From contig NC_070614.1 of assembly GCF_027172205.1 (NCBI RefSeq), forward strand, positions 48,982,001-49,046,000: a stretch of 64,000 nucleotides of DNA. Direction: 5' to 3'. The notes under the pieces are model-generated. The model ran no database searches. It was not told the origin of the DNA and was given only the letters and a program-made list of their open reading frames with translations. The translations under genes and the position numbers were made by a program. The DNA comes from Podarcis raffonei (taxonomy: Eukaryota > Chordata > Lepidosauria > Squamata > Lacertidae). Positions 10,552 to 22,061 of the stretch are shown one piece after another. Each line of letters opens with the position of its first letter. Positions within the stretch are counted from its first letter, which is position 1.

Positions 10552-10845
10552 GCAGCCCCAAAGCCTTTGCTATGGAAACAAGCCACGGATGGCTCCGAGT
10601 CGTCTTCGCTCCGAGTCTCAGTTTCCTGTATGTGAGACATAACCGACAAAAACAGTGCCTTTGTTGAGCTGCTGTGAAGATAACTCAGCCAGTGGACCCA
10701 CGCAGTTCTAAAAGTGGGAAGAGGGAGATGTGTTGCCTGGTGCAGGTAAATCAAGAAAGTGTCTGTGGTAGTGCCCTCTGCTTGTTGCAGTTAGCAGAAG
10801 TCAAGCTGTGAAGGCTCTGAAGAAGCTGGTGATTGAAGCCTACAG

Positions 10846-11320
10846 CAGCTAGACTGGTGACTGGGAGTAGCCGCCGAGGCTATATATACTGGTCCTGAAA
10901 GACCTACACTGGCTCCCAGTACGTTTCCGAGCACAATTCGAAGTGTTGGTGTTGACCTTGAAAAGCCCTAAACGGCCTCAAAGGCCCGTATACCTGAAGG
11001 AGCGCCTCCACCTCTTTTGTTCAGCCTGGACCCTGAGGTCCAGCTCCGAGGGTCTTCTGGCGGTTCCCTCCCTGTGAGAAGTGAGGTTACAGGGAACCAG
11101 GCAGAGGGCCTTCTCGGTGGTGGCACCCGCCCTGTGCAACGCCCTCCTATCAGATGTCAAGGAAATAAGCAACTCTAACTTTTAGATGACATCTGAAGGC
11201 AGCCCTGTTTAGGGAAGTTTTTAATTTTTTTTTTATCGTGTTTTTAATATTGGGAGCCGCCCAGAGTGGCTGGGAAAACCCAGCCAGATGGGCGGGGTAT
11301 AAATAATAATTATTATTATG
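10846..11320 (+). mobile_element. L2-clade LINE 3' fragment
   Basis: It shows the same RT C-terminus coding as the other L2 copies (LHWLP-like to SDVKEI-like), then GGGCGGGGTATAAATAATAAT as its end. 5'-truncated. Confidence 0.8.
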
Positions 11321-11759
11321 CCTTTGCAAGGGGGGGTCAGACTGAATGGCCTCTTGATGTTCCTTCCCAACTCTTCTAACAAACGTATCTACACACACTT
11401 CAGATTGATTTAACTAAGCAGCATGCAGTAAATTCAGTACTACAAACAAAAGGTTGGCATACAGATCACCAACTTCTGTTACCTGGGAAGGTTTGCAAAA
11501 GAAAACAGCATGAGGGGAAATGATCAACTACCAACAGCCAACAGCACAGGCTATTTTATTTGCAAATAATCCTTCACCAAGATTATCCCTTAATACCCTT
11601 TTCCCCCAGCCTAAAAGTTCTTGTGGGCGAGGGGGTTTGTAGCCACTTCAGCGACTGCCTGGGCCTGTTTGGGACATAACTGCAGTTGGCATACATAGCT
11701 GCCAGGCACCAACAAACAGGGAAATCCCAGCAACTCTGTAAAAAAAACTATTTATTTTC

Positions 11760-12470
11760 GGTCATAAGGTTGAGGGGTTGCTTCGCTCTGCGTGGCTAAT
11801 ATCCAGGCTGCGTCGGTGGCCATGTTCACACAAAAAGCTTTCCAAATGTGCCAAACGGGTGGTCATTCTGGATTCATTAACACAGATGGATAATATAGGC
11901 CCGGAATTCGCCCCTTTCTCTACCGACGCCCTCGCCTCAAACGGCTCCGGTCTGTTGCCCTGCCAACAGCATGGAAACTGCCTCCCGGGGATCAGAAAGG
12001 CCATGAATTCAAATCCTCTCCGGGCTGCAATTAGGGCAAGGAGGACGCCTCGTTGATTGCAGCTGAGGCTGAATGTATGAGAGAGAGAGAGAGGCCGAAA
12101 GCGCAGGGATGCTGAACCAGGCCTTGCAGAGCGACCAGGTGTGCTGTCATTTGGGTGCCTCAACCTCTAAACACAAAACGAGCAGAATCAGCATGCAGGA
12201 GGGGGCGCTCGCCCGCAGAGGGTCCCCACAGGCCCAGCCAGCCTCAGCCTTGTTTCCCGTGTCTCCCAGGGGGGCTCCCTTCTCTCACCCTATGGCAGGC
12301 ATTAATTATGCCTAATTAGCATCCTCCCATCCGTGACTAACTGTAGAATTCCCTCCCCCCTGCCTAATTAGGCTGAGCAGCTAATTCAGCATCATTAAAG
12401 AGGGAGAGAGTCTCTCCTGTGCGCTCTCTCTCATCTCTGCCCATCCCCTTCCTATACAAAAACCATTCAC
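11760..12470. promoter_or_regulatory. Non-repetitive island with TAATTA cluster, candidate enhancer
   Basis: This stretch has no recognised repeat, unlike its surroundings. TAATTA occurs at 12303-12308, 12313-12318 and 12365-12370. The 11-mer TGCCTAATTAG is exactly repeated at 12309-12319 and 12361-12371, 52 bp apart, with further CTAATT and ATTAA half-sites to 12396. These are homeodomain-type sites. Enhancer function is inference. Confidence 0.3.
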
Positions 12471-12619
12471 CAATGGATGCTCCACAGCCCCCCCCCCTGG
12501 TTTTATTCTTCATCCAATTACTTTGTTTACTCTTTCTTCCTCCTGTGACTGTTTTGAATATTCATTTATCCACCTAACAGTCTTTCCACATCATCACTTA
12601 CCTCGATGGCTGAATCCGT

Positions 12620-12778
12620 GTTAAGCTGTTTAAAATAGAGGGACAGGTTTTTTAAATAATAATAATAATAGTAATATAATAATAATGCATTGTTTTGATT
12701 TTGTGTGCACCCATGTTTGCCACCTTGGGCTCCTTTGGGATGAAGGCGGGGATACAAATTTAACAAACCAATAAACAT
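12620..12778 (+). mobile_element. LINE 3' fragment with (AAT)n
   Basis: It contains CACCTTGGGCTCCTTTGGG and GGGGATACAAATTTAACAAA, the 3' end pattern also seen at 17566-17650. Confidence 0.5.
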
Positions 12779-12793
12779 ACACTACCTGCCGAA

Positions 12794-12895
12794 GTTCTAA
12801 TTAGAGTAGACCCACTGAAATCAACGAACCTAATTTAGCCATGTTAATTAACTGCAGTGGGTCTGCTCTGCTGCAGGACTAGCATTGGTTACAGC
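12794..12895. repeat. Palindromic MITE, AGTAGACCCACTGAAAT family
   Basis: Inverted halves around GTAGACCCACTGAAAT and GCAGTGGGTCTGCTCTG. Related copies lie at 7604-7692, 19650-19740, 22768-22865 and 23637-23740. Confidence 0.6.
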
Positions 12896-13214
12896 AGAGT
12901 GGATTTTGCAAATGTGCTTTTGCAATCACGCAAATTGCCCTTATCAGTCTTTCCCTTAATCCACCCATCCATCTGTCTCCTTTGTTTATTCCTCCATGCT
13001 CACTTTCTCATTATCTTATATATATATATATCTTTGCGTTAGGCTCTCACTCTCTACTTTTTCCAACAAATACCCTCCTACACACACACAAACAAATATA
13101 CACACACCATATTTCTTTCTTTGGCCCCATTTGTGCTATACTGTACATTTCAAGCAGCATCACGCCATTTTTAAATAGTCAATGCTTCTCCAAAATAATC
13201 CCAGGAAGCAGGGT

Positions 13215-13345
13215 TCCCTAAACTTGGGTTGCCAGCTGTCTTGGGCTACAGCTCCCATCATCCCTAGCCTGCAGGACCAGTGGTCAAGGATGATGGGGGT
13301 TGTAGTCCAAAAGCCCTGCTGGGAAGTGTAGTTTGTTGAGGATGC
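13215..13345. repeat. hAT-type fold-back MITE copy
   Basis: ACAGCTCCCATCATCCCTAG on one arm pairs with GATGATGGGGGTTGTAGTCC on the other. Confidence 0.65.
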
Positions 13346-13649
13346 TGACCCCTGTTAGGAGACCCCTGTATTCCCTTCAGAGTGATACAATTCGCAGAGC
13401 TCCCTGAGAAGATGGACAGACTGTTAAACCAGGCTGGGAACTGTAGCACTGCAGGAGGGGGGGGTCTTCTAAAAACTCTCCAAACTGCAGTTCCCAGTAA
13501 TCTTTGGGGGAAGCCATGACCCTATAAAGTTGTATGACACTGTTTTAAACGCCTAGAACAGATGGGGGTCACCGTTCCAAATCCTCAGTGTCTCTCACGC
13601 ACAGATATACCTCTATCTTTGCTTCTTCCAGTACACTGATATTGATGAT

Positions 13650-14075
13650 CGTCTTCCAAAGCAACTACTCTATTCCCAACGTAAAAATGGAAAGCGTAAT
13701 GCTGGTGGTCAACAAAAGAGGTTTAAAGACTGTCTCAAGGCAAATCTTAAAAAAAATGTACTATAAACAGCAACAATCGGGAACACTGGCCTGCAAGCGA
13801 TCCAGTTGGAGAACAGCCTTTACCAAAGGTGTCATGGGCTTTGAAGACACTCGAACTCAGGACGCAAGGGAGAAACATGCTAAGAGGAAGGCACGCTTGG
13901 CAAATCCACACCGTGATCAGCTCCTGCCCGGAAACCAATGTCCCCACTGTGGAAGGACGTGTGGATCCAGAATTGGCCTCCACAGTCACTTACGGACTCA
14001 TTGTTAAAACCGTGCTTATGGAAGACAATCTTACTCGGCTACGAGTGATTGCCAAAGAAGAAGAAGATACCTCTA
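13650..14075 (+). mobile_element. LINE 3' fragment encoding a C-terminal C2H2 finger, copy 1
   Basis: Reading gives a KRSSWRTAFTKGVMGFEDTR stretch followed by CPHCGRTCGSRIGLHSHLRT, ending just before a GCCAAAGAAGAAGAAG tail. This is the C-terminus of a non-LTR retrotransposon protein of RTE-like or related type; the exact clade is uncertain. A second copy sits at 53300-53665. Confidence 0.65.
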
Positions 14076-14739
14076 TTGTTAATTCTACATTGTTCTACCT
14101 ACAGTGCGCAGCATGGCTCGCTTCCTTGAGTCGCCTGCAGGCAGTTTCACCACAAGGCACCTTACCTCCACTTTTGGCACCCTCTTTGTGGACACTGGTC
14201 AGGGGGAAGGGGCTGGTGGGTGTGCAACCCTGTCCTGCAGCAAAGGGAATCGACCACAGCCCAATTCTGAAAGGTATTAAGGACCGAAGGAGACCCCTGC
14301 TGGATCCTGCCACCTAGCCTAGCATCCTGTTCTCACACAGTGGCCAAGCAGAGGCCTCTAGGAAGCCACACAAGCAAGACCTGGGTGCCACAGCGCTCTC
14401 CCCAGTTGTGATTCCCCCAGCAACTGGTGTTCAGAGACACACTGCCTCCAACGTGGAGGGAAAACAAAGCCCATGCTATATCTTTTTACACTCTTTCAGC
14501 ATGCTGGGTTTTATAGCTGAGTTTTGTAGCCGAAAGGCAGAATAGATGTGTGTGTATATATATTTTCTCCTTTGCCTGTCTCTCTTCTCCCTCCATCCAC
14601 CAGCACCCTCGTCCCCCTAAGATTAATCAGCCTATTGATCCGTTCCCAGTGCAAATGTTCCTGCCTAGCAATTTGCCAACCCATCCACAGACACATAGGC
14701 TTTCTTAATCCCCCATATACATGCCCTAATCTTGCTTCC

Positions 14740-14975
14740 CATCTGGCTGTGCCTCCCTCCGTGCACCTTTCCCCCCCTCCCTCCCTCCCTCTCCATCCAT
14801 CCTCCAATCATTTACAGCCTTTTTCTCTCTCCCTCTTTCTCTCTCCCCCCCTCCACGCTCCCCCCTCTCCATAAACACACCCCCTTCGCCTAGGTCCACC
14901 TGCCTATCATCCAAACACATCCCTCCTGCTAATTCTCCCCCTTCCTTCCTCCCTTCTTTCCTTCCTCCCTCCACA
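14740..14975 (+). repeat. Long pyrimidine-rich strand-asymmetric tract
   Basis: Almost all C and T on the plus strand, with CTCCCTCCCTCCC and CTCTCTCCC runs. Such mirror-like tracts can form triplex DNA; here this is only a possibility. Confidence 0.6.
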
Positions 14976-15194
14976 TTTGGGCTGCAGGGAGCCGTGGGCA
15001 TAACCTGGGTTCCCCTCCAAAATTTGGCATCTTCGCCTCTGGGTCTTGGCGCGTTGCGAACAGGTGGGTTTGGGGACACGGACCGGCCTGGCAGTTTCCA
15101 AACATGTGCGACTCTCCTCCAGGGCGGGGCATCCCCAGGTTTGTTTGGATTATTTATTTTTCCTGCTTTTTTGTTTTTAATAAGGGAGGGGAAA

Positions 15195-15322
15195 GGGTTT
15201 TTAAAGGGGGCGGGGGCTTAGCTGACAGCTCTGAAGGCAAAGAGAGGGAGCAGGAGGAGGAAGGCAGATCTTCCCAGGGGTGAAAGGCCCCCATTTTACC
15301 TACCACCATTCAAAAGCAAGCG
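15195..15322 (+). promoter_or_regulatory. REM2: Weak candidate REM2 promoter and non-coding first exon
   Basis: A GC box (GGGGGCGGGGGC) after TTTTTAAAG is followed by a purine-rich stretch that ends in CAAGCG|GTAAGC, a good donor at 15323. REM2's first recognised exon (21775) needs an upstream exon. The link is inferred from position and motif only. Confidence 0.22.
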
Positions 15323-16389
15323 GTAAGCTGGGTATAAAGGCTTTCTGCTGTGGGGGGGGGTAGGTGGGGGGAGGCGATGTGGGAGCCAGGGGTTTGTCCC
15401 CTCCACAGGGTATTGTGCCTTTGTCACCGTGTCTCCGACAGATGTCTGTGAGAGACAGCGTGTGCCAAGACCGGCATTGTTGCACTGATGAGTGTGCCAG
15501 CCGGCGTGGGTATGAGCGGAGAACATGGCAGAGCATGAATGCCTCTGTCGGAGACATGAGGACAGTCAAAAGCCCCCATCTTCGACTCGGGCATCCGACA
15601 AAGTAGGCTGTTGCCTGACTGCAAACGCTCCTGCCACAATCTAAGCGGTTATTAAACTGATGTGCCGGCCAGCGCACTTTTCTGACTTGGAATTTTGCAC
15701 GAAACAATTGCGGATATTCGAACTCTATTCCACCTTGCTCCCATCATACCAGATTGGTGGGGAAAGGCACCCTAATTGCCCATAAGGTTTCCAACACTTC
15801 CAGCAAGGTAGATTTTGGCAAGCTGGGGGGTGGAGTGGGGGGTGGGGGTAAAGGGAGATGATCAAACCCACCACATGGTGGTCTCCTTCAGACAACTGAG
15901 TACCACTGAGAATACAATTCAGATAGTCCATCTCAGCTCAGCTGAATTCGCCTTTATGGTGCGTGGTGGATTTTGCCTCCCAAGTAAGAATCTAGTCAAA
16001 TCCGATGGGTCTGATGTGCAGTGCTCGCCAGTGTTGTCACAATGTTCACGAGTTTGTCGTAAGTTGTCTAATGTGGTAGCCGCACTGGAGGACCCTTTTA
16101 GGCACCCGGTTTCCTCCCACCGCTCAGAGCTGCAAACTGGGAGAAATTATTGGCATGTGCTTTGGTGTGCAACAGCCAAAAGTACAATTTGATGTTCGTG
16201 TTCCTGGTTTTATGGTGGTGTTTGAGGACACGCACATTGTCTGCACTGGGTGTGGGTGCATGTAACCTCGCTTGCAAGCAGTGTTCGTAAGGAGCGAGAG
16301 GGCTCGTGTGGATAAAAGAGTGTGTCTGTGCCATCGGTGAGATTGGTGCTTCCACAGCGAGTGTTGCATGGGTCCTCATGCAGAAGTAG

Positions 16390-16790
16390 TTGCAGTTCGC
16401 AACACTGCTTTGACAAAGGGTCTGGAAACCAAGCCGTATGAAGAATGGTTGAGGGAGTTGCATGTGCTTAGCTTGGAGAAGAGAAGACTGAGAGGTGATA
16501 AGATAGCCATCTTCAAATATCTAAAGGGTCGGACCTGAACCAGTGGATTCAAATTGCAATGAAGGCTTCAAGCTAAATATTAGGAAGAACTTTCTGACGG
16601 TAAGAAGCGTTTGACAGTGGAATGGACTCCCTCGAAAGGTGGTGGAATTTCCTTCCTCGGAGGTTTCCAAGCAGAGATTGGATGGCAGAGATCTGTGAGG
16701 GATTATTTAGCACTGGATCCCTGCACTGCAGGGGGTTGGACTAGATGACCGCTGGGGTCCCTTCCAAGCCTACAATTCTGTGATTCTAAC
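16390..16790 (+). mobile_element. CR1 LINE 3' fragment
   Basis: It runs from [19 protein letters not shown]-like coding to the CR1 3' UTR with GGGGGTTGGACTAGATGACC and CAATTCTGTGATTCT. Confidence 0.85.
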
Positions 16791-17104
16791 CCATGCTCTG
16801 ATGCTGCAGCTATATTTGGGTTGGCTCTTTGTTCTTGCAGCTCACGGGGTCGTGAGTGACATGCCGTAGACGCCTGTCATTCCAGTAGTCAATGAAATGG
16901 AGGATAATTAGGTTTGTGTAAGTATGGATGTTTGCAGTGGTATTATCTCTGCTTTTGGGCTCACAGAGTGAGGAATGTTGATGTGTCTGTGTGGTGTTAC
17001 TGTGCATGCCTCCATATTCCTTCAGTGTTCAGTAGAAAACCTATGCATCATATATTTGGGTGCCTGAGAGATGCATTGTGATGCCCGCTTAAACCTTAGC
17101 TATG

Positions 17105-17245
17105 TTTTGAGTCTGAAGCTGTGTACGCACGGTGCATATGGCTTCTCCCATAGAATCCTGGGAACTGTAGTTTGACAAGTGGAATTGCAGCTCTGTTAGG
17201 GGTGAACTACAGTTCCCAGTATTCTCTAGGGGTGGTACAATTCGC
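17105..17245. repeat. MITE with CTGGGAACTGTAGTTT arms
   Basis: The arms AATCCTGGGAACTGTAGTTT and AACTACAGTTCCCAGTATTC face each other. Related copies are at 13480-13545, 20289-20390, 21270-21440 and 43255-43420. Confidence 0.6.
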
Positions 17246-17565
17246 TACCAGGCTATAAGTTCAAGGTGCTAGTTTGGTCTATACACAGTGTGGGACCAGG
17301 ACACCTGAAATATTGTCTCACCCCTTATACGCCCGCTAGATCTACAGCTGAGGGCTTCATGCAGGCACCACCTTATCAGGAGGTCCGTTCCGCACAATGA
17401 AGAAATCAGACTTTTAGTGTTGTTCCACCTGCCCTTTCGAATGTCTTCCCCTTGATGTGTGCCATCTCTGTTGTCTTCTCGGTGCTTGCTGAACCCGAAC
17501 ATCTTCAGCAAGCCTTTGAATCTGAAGTCTTTCCCAGTTTGCATCTGTGCTAGAATCGTTTTCAA

Positions 17566-17650
17566 GATATGCTTATTGTTTAACCCCTTGTTTGCTACCC
17601 TCGGCTCCTTTGGGAGGAAGGTGGGCTGGGCTATAAATGCAGTCAATACA
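17566..17650 (+). mobile_element. LINE 3' end fragment
   Basis: CTACCCTCGGCTCCTTTGGG then GGGCTATAAATGC, as in the copy at 12620-12778. Confidence 0.45.
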
Positions 17651-18815
17651 CATGGTCTGTGTATACAGGCACGGTGTGCAGTTGCGTGCACGCACATGCC
17701 CTCTGTTGATGTGCGTACACAGCGAACCTGATAGTTTGGGCTGCTTCTGTGTTTCAGTGTCTACTGAACCCATCAGGTGGATCAAATGAGGATATAGTTT
17801 TAACCCAAGCATGGATGGCGTTTTCAGGCACATGGCGATCGTGCCGGTGTGCGTGCGCCTGCATTGTGACACTGCCACAAGTATTGGTGTGTTTCCCCAG
17901 GGACCACATGCACATGAGATGCAGTCCTGTTGTGTATTGGTGTCAAACTGACATTGTCTCCCTGGGCTGGTGTCGATGCTGGTGTCTTTTTTTTCTGTGG
18001 GTGTGTCTGTCCTATGTGAGCAGAAGGCGTTTGTGTTTGCTCTCTCTCTCGTTCTATTTGTACATGCTTCTAAGCAGGGGGCCGCGTGTGGGTTTTATTG
18101 GCAGGCCCTGGCTGTTCCCGAAGGTGTGTTTATTGCTGTGTTGTGTAGAATTAGAAAGCTGTAAAAGCAGTCCACTTTTCTGCCCAAAGCCAGGGTGCTG
18201 TTCCCACCTGTCCTTTTAAGATGGCCACCCCACCCCAGCAAAGCTCCTCCTCTGCCTTGTACAAACTGCACACCAGGCAAAGTGTATTCCGTTACTGCAT
18301 CTCCAACCTAGAGAAAGCTCTGCCAGTTGAATTTCTGTCTGTATTGCAGAACAGGAGGTCTGCAAGGGGGAAAGAAAAAAGCAGCGGGCTGGGGGAGCAG
18401 CTTCACTTACTCATACTCCCCTGACTTAGAAAGAGAGAGACCAATATGCAAACCACAACTGTAGAACAGAAATAGACGCCCAGGTGCCTGGTAGCTCAAG
18501 AAAGCGAGCCAAGCTGCAAGGGATGGCAATACCCCGCCACACATATCAAACTACGTGAGGGTCAACCCTGGTGAAAATTCTGTGTGCCAATTCAGACACC
18601 GAAGCCTCAACACCGGGTGTCTCTGAAAAGCCATTTATTTCCCGTGGAGCAGAGAAAGAAACTTGACCCACCTTTTCCTATGGAAACCTGCTGTCCTATC
18701 AAGATCGTCATAATCAGAGATCCTCCTGTGTGTGCAGTATTGCCCAGAAATATTCCTGATTTGGAAAAGGGAAAGGGCCCTTTTCAGTGGCTCCCTCCAA
18801 TGGGAGGCCTGCCTT

Positions 18816-19523
18816 AGAATCATAGAATCATAGAGTTGGAAGAGACCACAAGGGCCATCGAGTCCAACCCCCTGCCAGGCAGGAAACACCATCAGAGCAC
18901 TCCTGACATATGGTTGTCAAGCCTCTACTTAAAGACCTCCAAAGAAAAAGACTCCACCACACTCCTTGGCAGCAAATTCCACTGTCAAACAGCTCTTACT
19001 GTCAGGAAGTTCTTCCTAATGTTTAGGTGGAATCTTCTTTCCTGCAGTTTGGATCCATTGCTCCGTGTCCGCTTCTCTGGAGCAGCAGAAAACAACCTTT
19101 CTCCCTCCTCTATGTGACATCCTTTTATATATTTGAACATGGCTATCATATCACCCCTTAACCTCCTCTTCTCTAGGCTAAACATGCCCAGCTCCCTTAG
19201 CCGTTCCTCATAAGGCATCATTTCCAGGCCTTTGACCATTTTGGTTGCCCTCCTCTGGACACGTTCCAGTTTGTCAGTGTCCTTCCTGAACTGTGGTGCC
19301 CAGAACTGGACACAGTACTCCAGGTGAGGTCTGACCAGAGCAGAATACAGTGGCACTATTACTTCCCTTGATCTAGATGCTATACTCCTATTGATGCAGC
19401 CCAGAATTGCATTGGCTTTTTTAGCTGCCGCGTCACACTGTTGGCTCATGTCAAGTTTGTGGTCAACCAAGACTCCTAGATCCTTTTCACATGTACTGCT
19501 CTCAAGCCAGGTGTCACCCATCT
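18816..19523 (-). mobile_element. CR1 LINE, C-terminal RT and 3' UTR
   Basis: The minus strand reads 178 residues without a stop, starting MGDTWLESS and including [36 protein letters not shown] and [14 protein letters not shown]. It then reaches the CR1 end whose reverse complement starts AATCATAGAATCATAGAG at 18818. The open frame suggests a fairly recent insertion, but the copy is 5'-truncated. Confidence 0.92.
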
Positions 19524-20242
19524 TGTATTTGTGCCTCTCATTTTTGTATTTGTGCCTTGTAGCTTCTCAAATGGCTTTACTTATGACACTCCAAAATCTT
19601 ATCTCTTTTGAGGGAGGACGGATATAAGTTGTTGCTCCATTTTTGGAAGTGACAAGTTGTATCCCACTAGATTAGACCCACTAACCTAAGTTATGTCCAT
19701 TCACTTCAACGACCCAGCAGGACTAGCATTGGATAAAAGCCGTAGCAATTGCTATGGTCTAATTACATTTAATTAATTTAATGATTGCTGTACTGTTTCT
19801 CTTCTTAGTGTTTTATGGCTGCTTCATTGAAGGCAATTAAATTGTTAATTAAAATTGCAAACTAAGCCTGCTGCCCCATGCTCACTTGTTTAGTAGAAAT
19901 ATTATTAAGTTTTTAAATTTTCATTTGACACTTACAAAGTACCCACAATTTTTAAAGCACTGTACGTATACTAAAAAGTACACCAGTCCCTGCCTGCAGG
20001 TTCATAATCTTGAGTCATGATCCAAAAGGAAGAGGTAGAGAAAATGTGCTTGTCTGTGAGAGAGAGATGTGCATTGTTTATGTGCTTTACTGTGTCTCTA
20101 GCTCTACGGTGTGTGTGTGAAAGAGAAGGGGAGTTTGGTGCTTCTAACCAAAGCGTGATTGTGTGTTGCTCATGTTGAAAACCTGCAGAACAGATACACG
20201 GTATTGCACACGCTTTGGCTACATACATAACATAGATTTCAA

Positions 20243-20288
<46 letters not shown>
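20243..20288 (+). repeat. (AC)n/(AG)n compound microsatellite
   Basis: About five AC units are followed by about eighteen AG units. Confidence 0.9.
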
Positions 20289-20291
<3 letters not shown>

Positions 20292-20776
20292 TGCTGGGAA
20301 CTGTGCGTTATGAAAGGAGCTGGGAATTGTAGCTCTGTGGGGGTAAACTACAGTTCCCAGTATTTTGGGGGGAGAAGCCATGACATTAAAGAGGTAAATG
20401 GGTTGTAAATGAATGGTGTGCACTCAGCATCCTTCCCTCCTTCTCCCTCTGTCACGCCCCTGGTGAATATATTTGTATTTTGCTAGCCATAAAATGCCAC
20501 GTGGGAACATAGGCATTGCCTCAGAGAATGTGTGCTGTTAGCCTGGCACACGAGCCTAGTTGGTATTCTGTGTGTGGCATGGTGCTGTGATAAAAATAAT
20601 GTTTACCATTTAGAGATAACTCAATATTTCCTCAGAGATACTTGTGGACATCTCAGCTACAAAAGGGCAAGCAAACAAAACCCACAACAATTTCCATATT
20701 CCTTTTTTTTCAGACATTATTTTTGAGGCAGAGAGTACACTGAGTATCTTTGGACAACCATGTGATATCTCTACAC

Positions 20777-21087
20777 CAGCGGTTGGCAAGGTTTTCCTCG
20801 CCTTTTCACTCCAGCGGAGATCCCTCCATGGGATCGCACGCACGCGTGAGCGCCCACGCTCATGATTTCCAGCGTTTGTGTCTGCGCAGACACGATTTTC
20901 AGTGTCTGCATGCGCAGACATGATTTCCGGCGCCGCAGAAGCGAGTTCCTGTGCCATGCTGCCCCGGTTTAGCGCAGCGCGCGGGGACTCGCTGAGCGGG
21001 CGGCTCGGTTCAAGGGCGGCTCGTGGGCCAGTTAAACGACCCCTATGGGCCACTTGTGGCCCATGGGCCTTAGGTTGCCGACCCCTG
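20777..21087. mobile_element. Non-autonomous hAT element, CpG-rich, with intact 8-bp target duplication
   Basis: Left end CAGCGGTTGGCAAGG and right end AGGTTGCCGACCCCTG are inverted copies of the CAGGGGTCGGCAA hAT terminus. CTCTACAC occurs at 20769-20776 and 21088-21095. The interior carries repeats of GTCTGCGCAGAC-like palindromes and is GC-rich compared with the flanks. Confidence 0.88.
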
Positions 21088-21774
21088 CTCTACACCCTGT
21101 GGTAAAATTAATGGGATCTATTCGCTTTCCCAGACTGTCCTTTTCTGTGGTGAAGAGCCAGTGAGTGAAGAAGAACCACACAAGTATCATAAAAATAAAC
21201 GTTATAAAATACAAATGCAAATAACAAGAATGAAAACGGCATCACAAAACCAATACATTCTGGGTTAAACAAACTATTTAAGAGTCCGTTTAAAGCACGT
21301 GGCTTCCCCTCAAGAATCTTGCGAACTGTAATTTGTTAAGGGTGCTGCGAATGGTGCCTCCGTGAGGAGGGGTAGCCTATAGTTTCCAGGATACTTTAGA
21401 GGAAGCCATGAAGTGGCATAAATGTGCTTTAAACACATGGGGCAGTTGTGACCAAAGATAATTCTCCTGCCACTGATAGCTCAGCTATCTGGGTCGCAGG
21501 CAACCTCAGACCCTTCAAGTGCCTTTATTTTCCAGGGACAGTCCTGGATTTAGAGAAGCCGACCCAGTTTCTGATCTGATTGTGGAAGCTCCCACTTTCT
21601 CCTTAGGATGTCCCTGTTTTCTTTGGAGAAATGTTGGAGGGTGAGGAGTTATCTGACCCCTGACCCTGAGTGGTTTCAGCGGCCTGAATTGCACCTGAAA
21701 ATGTTTTGTGTGCACGATGTGTCCTGGTGCTGAAACGCTCTGACCTCTTGCGCATCTCGCCCCTGTTCCTGCAG

Positions 21775-22061
21775 CTTGCCGTCCACCATGACGTTGCCCT
21801 CGGCGCTGGCGGGTGCCGGACCACGGCGTGGGAGCATGCCTTTGCCCATCAAGCACCAGCTGGTGAGGGCGTCGGCGGTGGACGAACTGGACTCTCCCCC
21901 CAGCTCCCCCGAAGTGGGAAGCACTGGGGGGGCCAGCCCCGCAGGAGGACGCGGCCCCTACAAAGTCATGTTGCTTGGCGAGAGCGGTGTGGGGAAGACT
22001 ACCTTGGCGGCCATCTTCGGAGGCCTTAGAGGGGGCCCCCACCACGAGGAAGAGCACACAG
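21775..22061 (+). CDS. REM2: REM2 first recognised coding exon
   Basis: Acceptor GTTCCTGCAG, donor CACACAG|GTGAG. From ATG 21788 it reads MTLPSALAGAGPRRGSM, then PLPIKHQL, and ends with the P-loop and EEEHT in phase 1. The frame is open upstream to the splice site. Confidence 0.88.

Larger units (their letters stand above)
7996..11759. other. LRP10-REM2 intergenic region, left part
   Basis: No gene is recognised. It holds a fold-back repeat (8591-8713), a TA-rich microsatellite (about 9436-9483), a 46-bp tandem duplication (9909-10000), a Tigger MITE (10245-10486), a short perfect hairpin (10516-10551) and an L2 fragment (10846-11320). Possible distal LRP10 3' UTR lies at its left edge. Confidence 0.6.
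12471..21774. other. LRP10-REM2 intergenic region and REM2 upstream DNA
   Basis: No protein gene is recognised. It holds fold-back MITEs, a LINE fragment encoding a zinc finger (13650-14075), a pyrimidine-rich tract (14740-14975), a candidate REM2 first exon (about 15220-15322), CR1 copies (16390-16790 plus, 18816-19523 minus) and a hAT element (20777-21087). 15900-16390 and 17660-18815 show nothing I can name. Confidence 0.6.

Noticed and set aside
18985-19521. 178-residue open frame on the minus strand
   Set aside because: It is CR1 LINE coding ([12 protein letters not shown] etc.), not a host gene.
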